Below are positions 35,894-49,947 of a stretch of DNA of 64,000 bases, piece by piece. Made by a program: the position numbers and the translations under genes. Origin of the DNA: Epiperipatus broadwayi (lineage: Eukaryota > Onychophora > Udeonychophora > Euonychophora > Peripatidae); contig JAQFVV010012574.1 in assembly GCA_028023455.1 (NCBI GenBank), forward strand, positions 2,444,959 to 2,508,958, in the 5' to 3' direction. The notes below the pieces were generated by a model. It worked only from the letters and a program-made list of their open reading frames with translations, had not been told where the DNA came from and ran no database searches. The first letter of the stretch is position 1, and every line of letters begins with the position of its first letter.

Positions 35894-37309
35894 TTTACAA
35901 TTAATATACAAAGATTTTGAAGAAAGGCATTTGGAGTCTAGTCTATGAAAGAATTGAAAACCTTTGATTTATTTCTTGGTTACTTAGAAAAAATAAAATT
36001 GAGAAAAGTGTTCAACCCAATATTTTGGTTCTCAAATATCAAATGATCTCTTGAACAATGTACCATGCAATTAGTATTATATTATTACTTTTTAATAATA
36101 TGTACTTCTTAAGGCAAAACAATGAATTATATATATATATGTAAGTATAACCTTTGCACTCGTCACCTATAGTAGCATGATAATTTCTTTCATAAATGAA
36201 GACCAGATCATATAACAGTTATATTTATTGCTTTTAGTTTTTCTGTTGACAATTATCTGACCCACCAGTTTTAACTAGGATTTTTTTTTCGCTAGTTAAT
36301 AATATCTAGGTATCTGATGATTGATCAATATTGTGTAGCAAGCTGGATTGGGATACATTTGTACGATTGTTCATTTGTGGCCATTTTGTTGTATGTCTAT
36401 AATTACCTTTCAAAATATTTACTTATTTGGCCTAAAATATATTGTAGTTAAAGGGTCATAAAATCATAGTGTATCCCTGTTAAACAGCCTAGTGGAGATT
36501 TTCAAAGGTTTGGTATCTTTTCTTGTAAGAACATTAACAATTACATACATGCAAGCTGATGTCTTGGTTGCAACATACTAACAAGAGGAAAGGGAACTAA
36601 CTTCTGTAGTACTAAAGTGTAAACACATTCATCATACATATTGATGCCTGTTTAGAAAGAAAACTTTTTGAATGTCTTTGTAATTCTTTTAACAATTAAA
36701 AAAAAATTGAAATTGTTCAAATATAAAATAGCAATAGGATAAACCTGCTATTTTTGGTTCTCTAACATTACATGATCTGAAAAATTAATTACTGATTTTT
36801 TTCTTTGTTAGCAAACTGAGGAAATTGTTTTAATTTTTTTTTTAATAGTGACATCACACAACTTAGTAATCATTTTTTGCAGAACCCCTATTTTATTATA
36901 TGTCTGTATAATTTATTGCTTTTATAATTATAAACAATTTGTAATGTGTTAACTAATTGCATTGCTTGCAGTCCTTCTGATATAATGATTACAGATATCA
37001 AATAGTTTATAATTTTAATTATACAGTGAAGCCATAGGAATTATTCTGCATCAAAATACACGACTTCAGTTATGTGTTGTCTAATAAAAAATATAAACAA
37101 ACAAAAAAAGCATAATTCACATAAATTAGTGACAAAAAACTGCAACAATATGATTAAAAGTTTCTTTGCTCACTATGTTAATTCAAAACGTGTCAATTTC
37201 AACTACTTCATTAATAATTTTTATTAGTCATTCGTTAAGCTAGAGAATATCCAATAATGAATAATATTTCTGTAGTATACTTTTCACTACATCACTCTCA
37301 CACAAGATA
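35894..37309. other. AT-rich DNA, nothing recognised
   Basis: No gene was seen. Confidence 0.5.
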
Positions 37310-38040
37310 AGGACTTTTAACACCTTGTGGAATTATGTAATCATAAATATAAGACCAAAGACATGTGAAAAAGATCTATGATCCCCAAGATGCACAAACT
37401 GGCTGAGAAAACTCTACAGTGATTGGGAAACTTATTTCAATCAATGTCAGAGATGCTTGCCTAGGAAGATGATGACTCGAATCTGGGGTGGACCCAGAGT
37501 AACTCTATGTGAGATTATCAGATAAACATTTGTTTTGAGTAAAAGTTAGAATTCTACTAGGTCGCTTATTTCTTAGGCTAATCAAACATTTTATTACATG
37601 CTTCACCCTTTTGAGTTGCATTTGCTTGATGTCTTAAGAATCTCCTTCTATTACATTGTTACAGGTCAACCTCCTTGAGTTGGAATTAACTGTTTAATGG
37701 CCTTGGAGCCTTTCTGTCTTAATAGTGAAATATTTCAATTTCTTTGTGTTTTGGTTATCATTTTTTAACTACTTGTATAAATTGTAAATATTTATGTTAT
37801 TAATAAAGTTTTTATTATAAATTAAATATATATATACTTTCATTAAATGATTGTTGTCAAAGTTGTGAGGGCGCTTATCAAATAAACTGTAAGAATTTGC
37901 TATATATATATTGTCATTTACAGCAAGTGTTAAGTGCTGGTTTAGCACAAAATGTTTATTTTGGGGATCATAGATCTTTTCACATGTCTTTGGTCATATG
38001 TTTATGATCACATCCTTCCACAAGGGGCTAAAAAGTGGAT
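37310..38040. repeat. Old inverted copy of hammerhead family 1
   Basis: The left part (about 37,315-37,405, with agacatgtgaaaaagatc) is the reverse complement of the right part (about 37,930-38,035). The right part contains agtgctggtttagcacaa, the family 1 stem II, but the first core strand has become tgttaa. About 520 bases of unrelated-looking DNA lie between. Confidence 0.6.
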
Positions 38041-41000
38041 GGAAACCAGTTCCTGCCTTGCATGAGAGGGGTGCAATGAAAACTATATTACAGAAATATA
38101 ATTCATTATTCAATTACTTTATGTTTTGATTTTAAATTTCCATAATTTCTTAATTCAATTAATTCCTCCTTTAATAGATTACTTTTGTGTTTTAATAATG
38201 CTTACACTAATATGCCATTGCATCTAGCTGTTCTCATTAATGCTATATGTAACATTAGCTGAGCTAGATGGTATAGGCACTATTTAATATATATCCATTC
38301 ATTTTTTTAAAAGAAACTGTTTTCTTAAAACTGTTTTGAAAAAATATATAAGAAATTGATGATTAATTGTGAGAAAAAAAAAGCTTCAAAATTCCCGACA
38401 TAGTTCTAAAAATTATTTTTATCAGAGAATGATTTGTAAATATTTATTAACAATATTTATTATTGGTTAATTAAAAAAAAAAAGTATTTATTGGAGATAA
38501 AATCCAAGTTGTAAAAAATTTATTTAGATATAATAACGGATAAATCGTAGATGTTTTTTTTTTTTTGTCTGTTTTTAAATAAAAATAATAAATAAAAACA
38601 ATCCAAAGTTAATTTTCTTGATTTAACTAGAATAAACAACACAAGTTATCTTAAACCAGATGACTTTTTGTTATTTTACATTATAAATATTTATAAGCAT
38701 TGCTTAAAATTAAATTACATACTAAGATTCTTCATGGTTTTTGAGTTACTCATTAGCATATGACGTCAACCTTTTAAAAATGTGTTGTACACAGTTCTTG
38801 CTTAGCGTATTTTTAGTTTGAAATTATTGTTTATTCAATAGTTGAATGTATACTGTGTGTTTGCACTTTAGTTTGTGTATTTGTAATATAAATATTGATA
38901 TTATATTTATTAAGATTTATAAAAGTCATTCAATAAATAAATGTAAGAGGGGGTGGGGTAAACGATATTTATGATGTACAGCTTGGGAAAGTGACCAATA
39001 GAGATTTTTTAAAATATATATATATAATTTTAAGATAAGTTTGATCTTACATATTAATAGTTGTGAATATATTTTATATTCATGGTTAATTATACATAAT
39101 TTATGTCTTCTAATATAATTTTTTTTTTAATTGAATAAAACTGTAAATTATAGCTATTTTATCTTCCATCTTTAACAATAAAAATAAAGTGAAAGTTTTT
39201 AAGAATAAAATATAAAATGCATGTATGTACTATATATGTGTGTTTACACGGATATTAAATAAAAAGTAAAAAGAAATTTATATAAAAATAAATCCTTATA
39301 TATAAACAGTTAAGTTAAAATTATTTTGCACTTGTGCAAATAAATAAAAAGTAATTGATATAATTGTATTTTATATCTCTGAAGAAGATTACTGGATAAT
39401 CGAAACTTCAGAAACATCTTGATAAAAGATATTGTTAAAAGTGCAAAAGGAAATATATAATTAACATTTTATGTCTGCTGAGCAATTTACAATTGGGAAG
39501 AATAGAAGAATAATAGATGCAGTTGAAGTAATGAAGACTATTGTTGATAATAATATATAGTAAGTGGAAGGGAAATTGATATTTCATTTTGAAAAGATAT
39601 TTAATAGATAAAATTGAGTTTGTTTATTAAATCTATTGAAACAGAAATAGGATGGAAGTAGAGATAGCAATTTTGATTTCTTTACAAGAATAAGATATAT
39701 ATAAGCTAGTCTTGGATTGCTGAACAAATTTAGGGAAGGGGAATACAACTGGAATATTACTCAGCTTCTCTTTTGCTAGATGATACAAAATGGATTTTGC
39801 ATTAGGAATAGAAAGATTCACTATATATATATTGCTGCTGATAAGGTACTGCTTACAAGTACTTTAATGAGCTTAACAGATTGAAAAGAGAAAGCAGTGA
39901 TTATAGATGGATGTAGTGAGAAATTAAAAGTGAAAAGAAGATTTAGATTAGGTTAATGTTTTTAGAAAATTGATTGCAATTAAATGAACGTTAAATAGGA
40001 ATAGAATATTTTATATTTGGAATGTGGTATGGCAGATAAGAAAAATAAAAAAAGATTATAATCCTTTTGCTATGCTGATTTAGAAGTGAATTAAATTGAT
40101 AAAGTGAAAGAAAAAATAAAATACTTACATGATGAAGAAATTACAAAGGATATAGAAGGGTTTAGTGCAGATAAGAGGGAGAAAGATGGGAGAAAAAAGC
40201 AGTTGGTGATTTAAAAGAAGGAAATAACTCTGACCATTTAAAAGATAAAGCAATGCACAGAAAGATTCAAGTTGTCAGACTGTTAAATTTAATAATTGAT
40301 GATAGTAATGAATATATATAGGCAGTCATTCAATAAATAAATTTATGAGTCTGATAATATGAGACAATATGTAATAACATTGCTGGATTTTATAATAAAA
40401 AATAGATTTTTTTGTGGATTTAACTATCAATATTTAAATGCAACTTGGATTTCATAAATGAAAGCATTTAAAGAAAGGAAGTACCTTTCTTAGCATTTTC
40501 GCTGACAACAAAGAAAGCATTCATAGGTTAATGAGTGTGCATTGTGAAGAAGTGCAAGTAAAGAACTGAAATTTACAGGCTTGTTGAGATGTATTGGAAT
40601 ATAGCATGATATCTTTATAATTAATGAGAGCATGATTCTGGATGCTTGAGCAATATTATCTTATTTTGCCATACTAAATTTTAATTTATTTCTGGAAAAC
40701 CTTGAAAAGTTAAAGCTGTATTGAGATAAATATTATAATTTTTGTTTTATGTAGGAAGCTGTTTAAGCCTATGATTAGATCATAGTTCTTAATAAAATGA
40801 GCCTGTTTTATTTCATTTTTCTAATATTTATTTTGTTTCAATTTATATTGAGAAGTAATAATAATAATAATAATATTTCAGCATCAGTTGAGTTTGTCAA
40901 TGGCAAAACATTATTTAAAAATATATGGAAAAAGACAGTTATAAGCTTTTCTGTAAACTATATTAAGATTTTGTGACTGACTAATATTAATATCAGCTGA

Positions 41001-41825
41001 TAGCATATGTTATAATAATAAATGTTAAAAAAAAAAAAATTGTGAAGTTTTTTAATTTTTTAAACCAGGGAAACTTACTTATTGAACAATTCTTATATGT
41101 TGAACTAAATGCATTATTTTAAACACTACAGGATCAGACATTTCAAAACTATGGGATTGGTTTCAAAGCAGCTGACTTGTCATCAAATACTGATTTTTGC
41201 AAGATATCTGGTGAAATCCAGAGAGTCTAGGAATACCTATCATATTTCTGAAATACTTGTCATCGTTACTGTTTTTCTATTTTGTTAGTATTTATAAATA
41301 GCTTTATTTTAGTTTTTGGTTGCAGAAAAGAAGATTGTAGTTAATTGAAAGAAGCTATAAGGGAACTGAGCAGGGCAAATTCCTAATATCTATTCATTCT
41401 TGTCACTGCAGTTGTTATTAGTATGTGATTACTATTATAGTAAAGAAATATGAATGATCTACTCATTATTTTGCATTAGCCAGTATGATTAGTTTATTGG
41501 TTTTTTCTTTCTGAATTTAAGATCAAGAAACAATATGGACCATATCAGTTACTTCATAATTCTTAAATGCAATATTAGTTGAGTTTTCTTGAAGATATAG
41601 TGAATGTATATATGAATGAATTTTTTTCTGCATAGATATTTATAATTATAAAAGTCAAAACTAAATGGCTCTTATTCCCAGGAGTCTATAAAGTTATCAG
41701 ACAATACATTAGATGATGGTTGAATGCAGAGGATGCCTAGAATACTCTGATTGCAGATTCAGGCAAACATTTGATGGCAGTCTCTTATTTAGATAGTGCA
41801 ATTAGAACTTGCAAATCATTTTTGT
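38041..41825. other. AT-rich DNA with one hammerhead-like half-core
   Basis: No gene was recognised. A stem-loop plus GAAAC motif lies at 39,379-39,406. CAA/TAA microsatellite-like runs occur near 40,859. Part of the region before 41,825 could be the decayed front of the LINE that follows, but I cannot show it. Confidence 0.5.
39379..39406 (+). repeat. Stem-loop with hammerhead-like half-core
   Basis: CTGAAGA, one extra A, a perfect 5-bp stem GATTA/TAATC with loop CTGGA, then GAAAC. The extra A and the lack of a clear stem III and cleavage base argue against a working ribozyme. The same pattern follows PLE copies elsewhere in the window. Confidence 0.6.
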
Positions 41826-41829
41826 GTAT

Positions 41830-43720
41830 TAACAAATTTTAAAGATAGTTCAGACTTGACTGAAATAAATAAAAAGATAACCAATACACTATTAAAAACT
41901 GGAAGAAAGATAATTGGTATAGAAAAGCAGCAATTTATTAGTAAATAATAGAAACAAAACAACTGCTGTAAAAAAAGAATGAATATAATTTTTTTTAATG
42001 ATCTAGTAAAAAGAATGGATTATTTAGGCTTTTGTAAAATAGTACAAAAAGGAATTAATAATGATATATAAAAATATAATTGTGAGTTGAAAAGAAAAGT
42101 CAAAGAAAAGAATAAAAATCTCAAAAGTGTAAAACAGCATTTTGATAGAAATTTGATTTAACTAATAGAAATTTGATTTAACTAATGTTAAAAAGAGAGG
42201 TAGATAATATCATGAAATATGGGGAATAGTTTTATAAAGAATTATATAATTAAAAGAGAATTAATCAAATTATTTTCTATAATTATTACACCTTCAGAAT
42301 TGTTAATTATTTTAAATGAAAAGATGAGATATATGAAGAAGGAAGAAGCTCTGGAAAATAATGGAATTATTATTGATATATGAAAGAAAATGGTGAAAAA
42401 AATAGAAAAATTATTGGAAAAAATGTCTAGATGATAAAGATGTACCAGATGAGTGAAAGAATGCTGTAGGAATGTTGATATTTAAGAAAGTTGATATTAA
42501 AAATAATTACAACTCATCTACAGCAAACTTTGGATTTTACTTAACTAAAAGAACAAACTGGATTTAAAAGTTGTTTTAGCACAGTATTTTATATCCATTT
42601 GATAAGGAAAATTATAGAGAGGACCAATGAATATGAATTGTCATTATGCTTTGGATTTGTGGATTATAAAAATGCATTTGATTTTTTAAGCATTTTCATA
42701 TTAATTAAAATTTTGGATCATCAAAATATAGATTTGGGACATTGCCATATTCTGAAAAATATTTAGTAAAAATGCAACATCATTGATTAGATTACATAAT
42801 GATAATAAGAAATGTAATGTTGAGAAAGAGTATAACAGAGTGATTCCATATACAGTAGTTTTACAAAAGTATTTTGTAGAATTACATTGAAAAACTAAAG
42901 GAGTAAAAATAAATGGAGATTATTTAAGTCACCTAGATAGTGTAGATAATATGGCTATTTTTGCAAGTAATGCTCAGGGCTTCATAAATGTTGCAAGAGT
43001 TATCAGATGAAAGTAAGAAAATAGAACTGTTAAATGCTAAAAAGATTAAAATAATATTCTATGGAATTTTTTCAGAAGATGGAAAAGATTTATAATTATG
43101 AATTAGAAGAAATTAACTATAAACACCTTGTTCAGATTATTAATACACATGAAGCATAATAATTGAAATTAACCATAGAATTAAACTTGGATGTAGTATT
43201 TTTAGTAGAAATAATTTAATATAATATTAAAAGAAAATATATTTATATGTTTGGGAAGGAAGATTTTTAATAGATGTGTTTTATTAGTTTTTACTTATGG
43301 AACTGATACTTGGACACTTAACAGAAAAGCAATATGGAGATTTCAGATCATTCAATGAAGTATCGAGAGATCTATATTAGAAGTAACAAGAAGAGATTGA
43401 AATATATGCATGACAAAACAAATAAGTATCACCGACTTTGATGAGAGAATTTTAAGAAACTGAAATGGAGTTGGGGCGGATATGTTGCTAAAAGGGATGA
43501 TGGTAAATGAATTTGAAGTTTTAAATTGAATCCCAAGAGATTGTAAAAGATGTATAACATAACCATAAGCAAGTTGAATTGATGAAATAAAGAAGTTTGC
43601 TAGTGTGAGGTGAACAAGACCTGCTAGGGATTGGAGAAACTAGGTTAAATTTAGAGAGATCTTTACCCTGCAATGGATTAATAATAATTGATAATGATAA
43701 TTTTAGATTAGAGGTCATAA
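41830..43720 (+). pseudogene. Decayed RTE-type LINE reverse transcriptase
   Basis: Scattered over the + strand in shifting frames are segments in the correct order for an RTE/BovB-like LINE: DYLGFCKIVQ with KYNCELKRKVKEKNKNLK (about 42,010-42,120), EQTGFKS (about 42,550), YELSLCFGFVDYKNAFDF (about 42,635-42,690), GVKINGDYLSHLDSVDN (about 42,905-42,955, where FADD-type Asp-Asp has become VDN), YGTDTWTLNRKA (about 43,300) and IPRDCKR then RPARDWRN near the C-terminus. Many stops and indels mark an old copy. The endonuclease domain was not recognised upstream. The clade name rests on memory of the family's typical motifs. Confidence 0.8.
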
Positions 43721-43974
43721 TATCTGAATATGTATGGCTGTATGAAATAATTGACAATAGCTATAGAAAACGTATATAATCAACCAATCTTCAGCTTTTT
43801 TTGTGTGTCAAATTATTGTATCACATCCAGTAGTATATATATTCTCAAAAGTCACCCTTTCTCATTATACATGCATTTCAAGATAAACTTGCTTTCAGTA
43901 GGTAATCTGGAGGTTCAAAGCACTTAAATCTTTATACCGAATATGATAGTCCGATTTTATGTAAAAATGTCAGA

Positions 43975-44140
43975 GATTTTGACTTTTAAATGCTTTCTCT
44001 AGCTAACCATTTATCACAAAGCTTGTTTTGCAATTAGAAAAGCTCTTTGTTTATAATTTGCATGCTTAAAAGAAATGGGGTCATGCGATATATGACTATT
44101 TTTTATTGACTATTTTGACTAAGTTCAGAAAAATTTGCAA
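43975..44140 (+). repeat. Fragment of hammerhead family 2
   Basis: tgctttctctagctaacc, ttatcacaaagcttg and ggggtcatgcgatatatg match the family 2 units at 57-58 kb with many changes. The hammerhead part is absent. Confidence 0.65.
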
Positions 44141-46802
44141 TCAATTATAAACAAATGACAGGATACACATTTCATCCAGGATGGAAAAATTTCTATTCAC
44201 ATAATAACACCAATAGCTTCACTATAATAGATTTTTAAAAAATAAATATTCTCTTAACTTATATATTTATGCTTACCAATATTTCAAGTGAAAACCTGTT
44301 TTATTTCTAGTGTGTTATGTGTGTAACAAAAGTATTTGGTAGTTTATTATCATTTATTCTGTCAAATTTTAAGATACAAGTTTTGTGGACAGTATATAAA
44401 TAAAATTTAATCAGTATTAACTATCTTATTTTATGGCAAGGTGTCTTCATTATAAAGCAAAAGTCATATTCATCAGAATTGTTAACTGTAGAGTTGTACT
44501 TTCTAGCCTTATCATCTAATTAAAAATAGCTAGATATTTGAAGAAAAAAAAAACATCAACTAAACTTATATAGAAATTCTCAGCTATTTAAAGCAATTTT
44601 AAACTTCTATCCAGAATGGTACTGGCAGATAGTTATACCTTACCATGATGATTGTTATATTTTTATACATGTTTATTATAAATATTTAGCTGATTAAATG
44701 TTATATTGTACATATAATTATTAAAATTATATAAATGTCATATTTCTTCAATTATCAGTATATCTACATGTGATCATTGTCAATGTAGTAATCCAGTTTT
44801 GTTTTGCATTTTTCTCATTAAATTGATATGCATCAACAGATCAGCCAAAACACATGTTGAATTTGATAGAACTATGCAAGAAAGTACTGGTTGTTCCAGT
44901 CTGTTGAATGGGGAGTCATGATATAGTTGTAAGCTTTTCTGTACATCCTACATAATCTAAAGCCAAAACACTAACTTTTGTAAATGGATTATTAACACAT
45001 AAATATATGTTATCCTTCATGAAGTTTGGACAGGATAATCAAGAATTCATTTAAATCTTTCATTATTTGGTTCCATCATGTCAGTATTGATTCATGATGA
45101 TCATGTGAACACCACTTTCAAAAGGATTTAATATCTGCTTAATTTTACAAACAAGCAAAAACTATATTATTATAACATTGTTTTCATCCATCTCATTGCT
45201 ATTTGTTTGTTTTTTTTTTGCTTTTACTACTAAACTTTCACAGCGTTATACACATTTTTCTTAGGAATTAAATCAAATATTTTATATAATAAAGCTTTAT
45301 GGTATATACATATCGAATTTTAAAAATAGCAAATTTATAAAATGAAAAGGTACTTGGATGAAATTTGGGTTAGAATTATAATTTTTTTGCTAGGTTAATT
45401 GAAAGGTAGGTATAACTAGGGTTTTAGCTGATGGCTTCATGCCTGAAATATTGGCTACAGTAGTCTTTTATTTTGGTTAATATTTTGACATTTATTTATT
45501 TTTTTTGGAATTTTGGTTTGTGATAATTATTTTTATAAAATTTTATTTAAATAATATTAATACATGTAATTATAAAAGTAAATGAACGAACTTCTGAAAG
45601 AAACAGGTTCACATAAATAAAGATGTAAAGATAAAATATCTATTTGAAAGTAAACTCCAGCCAAGTCGTATTTAACTATCAAGATAATTAATTCATTGAA
45701 TTATTGTTCTAACAACTATCTATTCTTTGAAGTGTAATCATTTTGATAAATCATTTAGATAACTGAAATGTTGACTTGTAAACATTTTAAATTTTATTAT
45801 TACATAATGCCTTTTGAGGTTCTTATGGTTTTTAATTATATATTGTGTAGCATTTTTATTATTATTATTTTTTATGTATTTTAAAATTATGCAAATAATA
45901 GTTAATACTTTTATTTTGAAGTCAACTTTTCTTCCCAAGCTTTTTTTTTTAATTTGATGTAATTGGATATTTTTTTTACATAAATATATTTATTATTAAA
46001 ATATCTTTGTTTCAAAAATTAATTGTTGTATTTAAATAGTAATGGATTTTTATAGGTATTGATTAAGATATGTCATGAGTTAGGGTTTAAATCATGAGCA
46101 GATGGTACAATTTTTTCAAATAACAAGCTTAAACGTTTTATCTTAAATTAATTACTACAGCTAAATCTCTCAATTATTTCTGAAAAAACTTATTAGCACA
46201 GAGTAGGTCCAGATTTAAGATTGAAGGAATCCCTAAGCTGAATATTTTTGAGTGCTCTCCCAAATCCAAGCATGATATTTGAGAAACACAAATAAAATTT
46301 TACTGATTGATAAAGTGGATTACTAGAAATCTGACAAATATTTAATGTTTTTTATACTAACATTTTTAGCTAACTGCCACGGATCAAAAATAAGTCATTA
46401 TTTTGCTCTAACACATGAGTTGATAAATTTTTATCTATAAAAATATTTTATATTTTCATTATTGAACCATTGAGCCCCTGAAGTAGGAGACTTCTAAACT
46501 ATACCATATTTAGCTTTTGGATCGAACCCAATTTATCACTAATATTGCTAGAATATCACTTAAGCTAAAAAATAGTAAACAATATTTAAAATATAGTGAT
46601 ATGCCACACAGTTATATAAATTTTCCCATAAAAATAAAGTAAGCTATTTCTTTCTCTTTTTTTTGACAACTAATCATTAGATTATTTTAAAAATGTACAC
46701 AATTATATCACTTATCATTCATTTTAATTTTTGTTTATTATTTATTTGTTAATTTATAACTTTGACAACTATAAACTAATTGTTGATAATAGTATACAAT
46801 CC

Positions 46803-46833
<31 letters not shown>

Positions 46834-46865
46834 ATTTTAGAAAAAAAGTTGTAACAATTTATGTA
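44141..46865. other. AT-rich DNA, nothing recognised
   Basis: No gene was seen; a TA/TG microsatellite lies at about 46,805-46,828. Confidence 0.5.
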
Positions 46866-47120
46866 ATATTTTAAATACATGTATAGTATTTATATTTTAA
46901 GCTAGATGTAATTAGATGGGATTTGAACCCAGACTTTCAAGCTCCCTTTAGTCATTCACTCCATCTTTTACAACTGATACATGTGAAAAAGATAAATGAT
47001 CTCCAATATACATTGGGCTGAACCAGCACTCATCAATTAGTCCATTGAAGTTTGGGGATTTGATATCTTAATGTAAACCAAACATTGGTTGTATATATGT
47101 TTGAAAGATGATGACCTGGA

Positions 47121-47162
47121 CCAATTGATGAGTGCTGGCTAAGCACAAAATACATATATTGG
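47121..47162 (+). ncRNA. Hammerhead-derived motif, array unit 1
   Basis: ACCAA, then TTGATGA (first C changed to T), stem II GTGCTGGCTAAGCAC, AAAA in place of GAAA, a short stem III, and ATTGG. Two core substitutions make cleavage unlikely. A matching inverted copy is on the - strand at 47,005-47,044. Confidence 0.65.
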
Positions 47163-47585
47163 AGATCGTTTATCTTTTTCACATGTATATTAGTTGAATA
47201 AGATAAAGTGGATGACTAAAGGGAGTTTGAAAGTCTGGGTTCAAATCCACTCTAAGTACACCTAGCTTAAAATATAAATAATATACATGTATTTAAAATA
47301 TTGCATATTTAGCCTGTATTCTGCCCTTCCCTCTTCTGTGTATTTAACTGGGCATAAGGTTTTACATATGAGGATTCAGATTGATTTACTGTCAATATGA
47401 GTATGACACAACAAAAATTGGTAAACAAGGGGTTTGAATGCACCATCATCAGATTTTCAATGATATGATTGGCTGAAGGGTTGGAGAATGGAGAAGATTG
47501 AAGCCTGTCCATTGAAGTTGGGGATTTTCCATCTAAATGTAAACCTGGCACTGGTTGTATATATGTGTGAAAGATGATGGTCTGC

Positions 47586-47627
47586 ACCAACTAATGTATC
47601 CTGGTTCAACACAAAATATGTTTATTG
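47586..47627 (+). ncRNA. Hammerhead-derived motif, array unit 2
   Basis: CTAATGT replaces CTGATGA, stem II is broken, and AAAA replaces GAAA. It is recognisable only by position and flanks (accaa and ttgg). Confidence 0.5.
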
Positions 47628-48064
47628 GAGATCATTTATCTTTTTAACATGCATATGGTCATGTGTATTGATTGTATAAGATGGAATGGATTACTAAAGA
47701 GAGCTTGAAAGTCGTGTTCAAATCCTTTCTAATTACATCTCACTTAAAATATAAATACTACACGCATATTTAAGATATTCCATATTCAACCTGTATTCTG
47801 CCCATCCCCCTTCTGTTTATTTGATTAGGTTTAAGATCCTACGTATGAGGGTTCAGATTGACTTACAGTCAATATGGATATGACATAACAAAAATTGGTA
47901 AACAAGGGGTTTGAACACACCATTATCAAATCTTTAAAGATATGAATGGCTGAAGAGTTGGAGAGTGCAGAATATTGAAGCCCGTCCATTGAAGTTTGGG
48001 GATTTGCTATCTTAATATAGATCAAGCACTGGTTGTACATATCTGTGAAAGATGATGATCCAAA

Positions 48065-48106
48065 CCAATTGATGAGTATTGGTTCAGCACGAAATACATA
48101 TATTGG
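48065..48106 (+). ncRNA. Hammerhead-derived motif, array unit 3
   Basis: Stem I ACCAA/TTGG is kept, the first strand is TTGATGA, stem II is GTATTGGTTCAGCAC (weak), and GAAA is intact at 48,091-48,094. One core substitution from the consensus. Confidence 0.65.
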
Positions 48107-48200
48107 AGATCATTTATCTTTATCGCATGTATCGATTGTATAAGATGAGTGGATGATTAAAGGGAGCTTGAAATTCTGATTTCAAATCCTCTCTAATTGT

Positions 48201-49945
48201 AACAGTTTATGAATACAATTTAGAAAGTATGCAGAAGAAAAATTTCTGGTTATGCAAATCTTTGCATTTCAGAGGGAAAATTACTATTCGATATTTTTAA
48301 AAATAGGAATCAATGAGAAAGATAACTATTCATTTAGAATGGAAATCTTGACAGACATTATGACTAGAAATTTGCAGTTTTGTAATTCGACCCATTCACG
48401 TAATAACTTCCGTGTCAAATAACCATTTATACATTTTGGAAATAACCAGACATTGCTACTATAATCCTAGTAATATGTATGTATTGAGGAATGTATGTTG
48501 AGCAAATTGTTAAAAGAATATTTTAAATGAATAATTTGAAAATTGTCATGTGTCTGAAAATATTCATGACCTTTCTATGCAAAAAAAAAAAATATGTCTG
48601 TAGTAATAAAAATATCATAAGTTCTTATTTTTAATCAGCTGGGAAGAAATTAATCTTATCAAACTTTGATAATGTAATCCAATTTAAAAGATATATTTCA
48701 TTAATCAGTCATTGGATGGCTGCCAGCGAATATGATACACAATCTTTCATCTTTTTTTTTTTTTAAAACAAAATATTAATGCTGTTTGTTACTACATTAT
48801 TTGTTTCTCGCAAAGTCATCGTTATAAAGTTTTGATTATATTGATTACACAGTTACAATGTAAAATATAGCCAAAATTAAACACAAACCTGATACTGTAC
48901 TGTATTAATAAAACTATTAGCATTGTCGTTACTGCGATTCTTAACTATTAAAGAATAATAATAAGCAGATAAAATTCTTCTTAAATATATATATGCAACT
49001 ATATAATATAATTATTTTCATAATATTTTGCATTCTATAGCATTAAAAAGCATATTCGTGTACAGATGTATGCAAATCCTAACTATTAAGTGGTGGTGGG
49101 ATATTACGTTGATGCGATTTTAGTTCAACCATTCAGAAATTATTTGAAATTAATTTTTTCATTGAGTACACAAGATTTATTCTTTCGTTATATTTGGAAA
49201 CCAATCAAAAAGCAAACATATGTAGCCTGTTTGGTGGCAGAGGAAACGAAGAATGCCAAAACTTTGACTTGCTTAACGCACCAAGAATTCACACGTCTAC
49301 GTATGTATGTGAAGAAAAATTGATACCCAAGTTTGAATTTTTATTCATATAAATAAAATATATAATATAATTTAGTGAGGTAAGGATGCAACAAATTATA
49401 AAATTAATGTATAAATATACGTTTTAAATAATGCACATGATTATAAAAAGCTTTTAAATAAGTGACTGCACAATAAAGGTCTTTTCTCCTTCTCATAGGT
49501 AAAGTGAAGGGCAAGACATTTATCCACCAGGTTTGCTGGGTGTTACGAGTTTACATGATTCTTCATTCTTATTTTATAGTTAAAATATATAAATACCAAT
49601 TTGCCAACCAATATTGGATGGTTAACTGATTGGAGCCTGAAAAAGTTAGTTTTATCTAGTCTGGATTCAAACATTATGACGTGCATATATCAAATGCGCC
49701 TTTCAGCATATGAAAATGCGTGTTCAAAATGTTAATCAATCACAGCACTAATATATAGAACAACTATTAAATCATGTATAAAGAACTAAGTCTGTATTTA
49801 GGTGATAAAAATATTATTTTAATTAGTAGACAGATTACCATTATATGTGATACATATATATTTATCTGACTTCAATGTTTTTGTTAATTAACACAATTAA
49901 TTAAGATTTTAACAATATTATTTTATGTATATGTGTATATTTAAT
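48201..49945. other. AT-rich DNA, one unrecognised small frame
   Basis: The 77-codon frame at 49,090-49,323 (starting MVVGYYVDAILVQ) is less biased in composition than its neighbours, but I know no protein like it and see no splice context. A run of T lies near 48,755. Otherwise nothing was seen. Confidence 0.45.
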
Positions 49946-49947
49946 AT

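Larger units (their letters stand above)
46868..48200. mobile_element. Hammerhead family 1 array: one inverted and three direct unit parts
   Basis: The first part (46,868-47,042) is inverted relative to the rest. Direct units follow, with hammerhead regions starting at 47,125, 47,591 and 48,069, giving steps of 466 and 478 bases. Each unit repeats gattcagattgattta-like, gggatt, agatgatg and gggagcttgaaa-type segments. The repeated box B-like ggttcaaatcc before each unit junction may be a tRNA-derived or primer-related part. The frames at 47,309 and 47,831 on the - strand are translations of the unit. Confidence 0.88.

Noticed and set aside
46868-48200. CRISPR-like array from regular spacing
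   Set aside because: Units are ~470 bp with no short repeat/spacer pattern, and the DNA is animal nuclear DNA.
49090-49323. 77-codon open frame as a candidate exon
   Set aside because: No family was recognised and no matching splice sites were evident; left as unproven.
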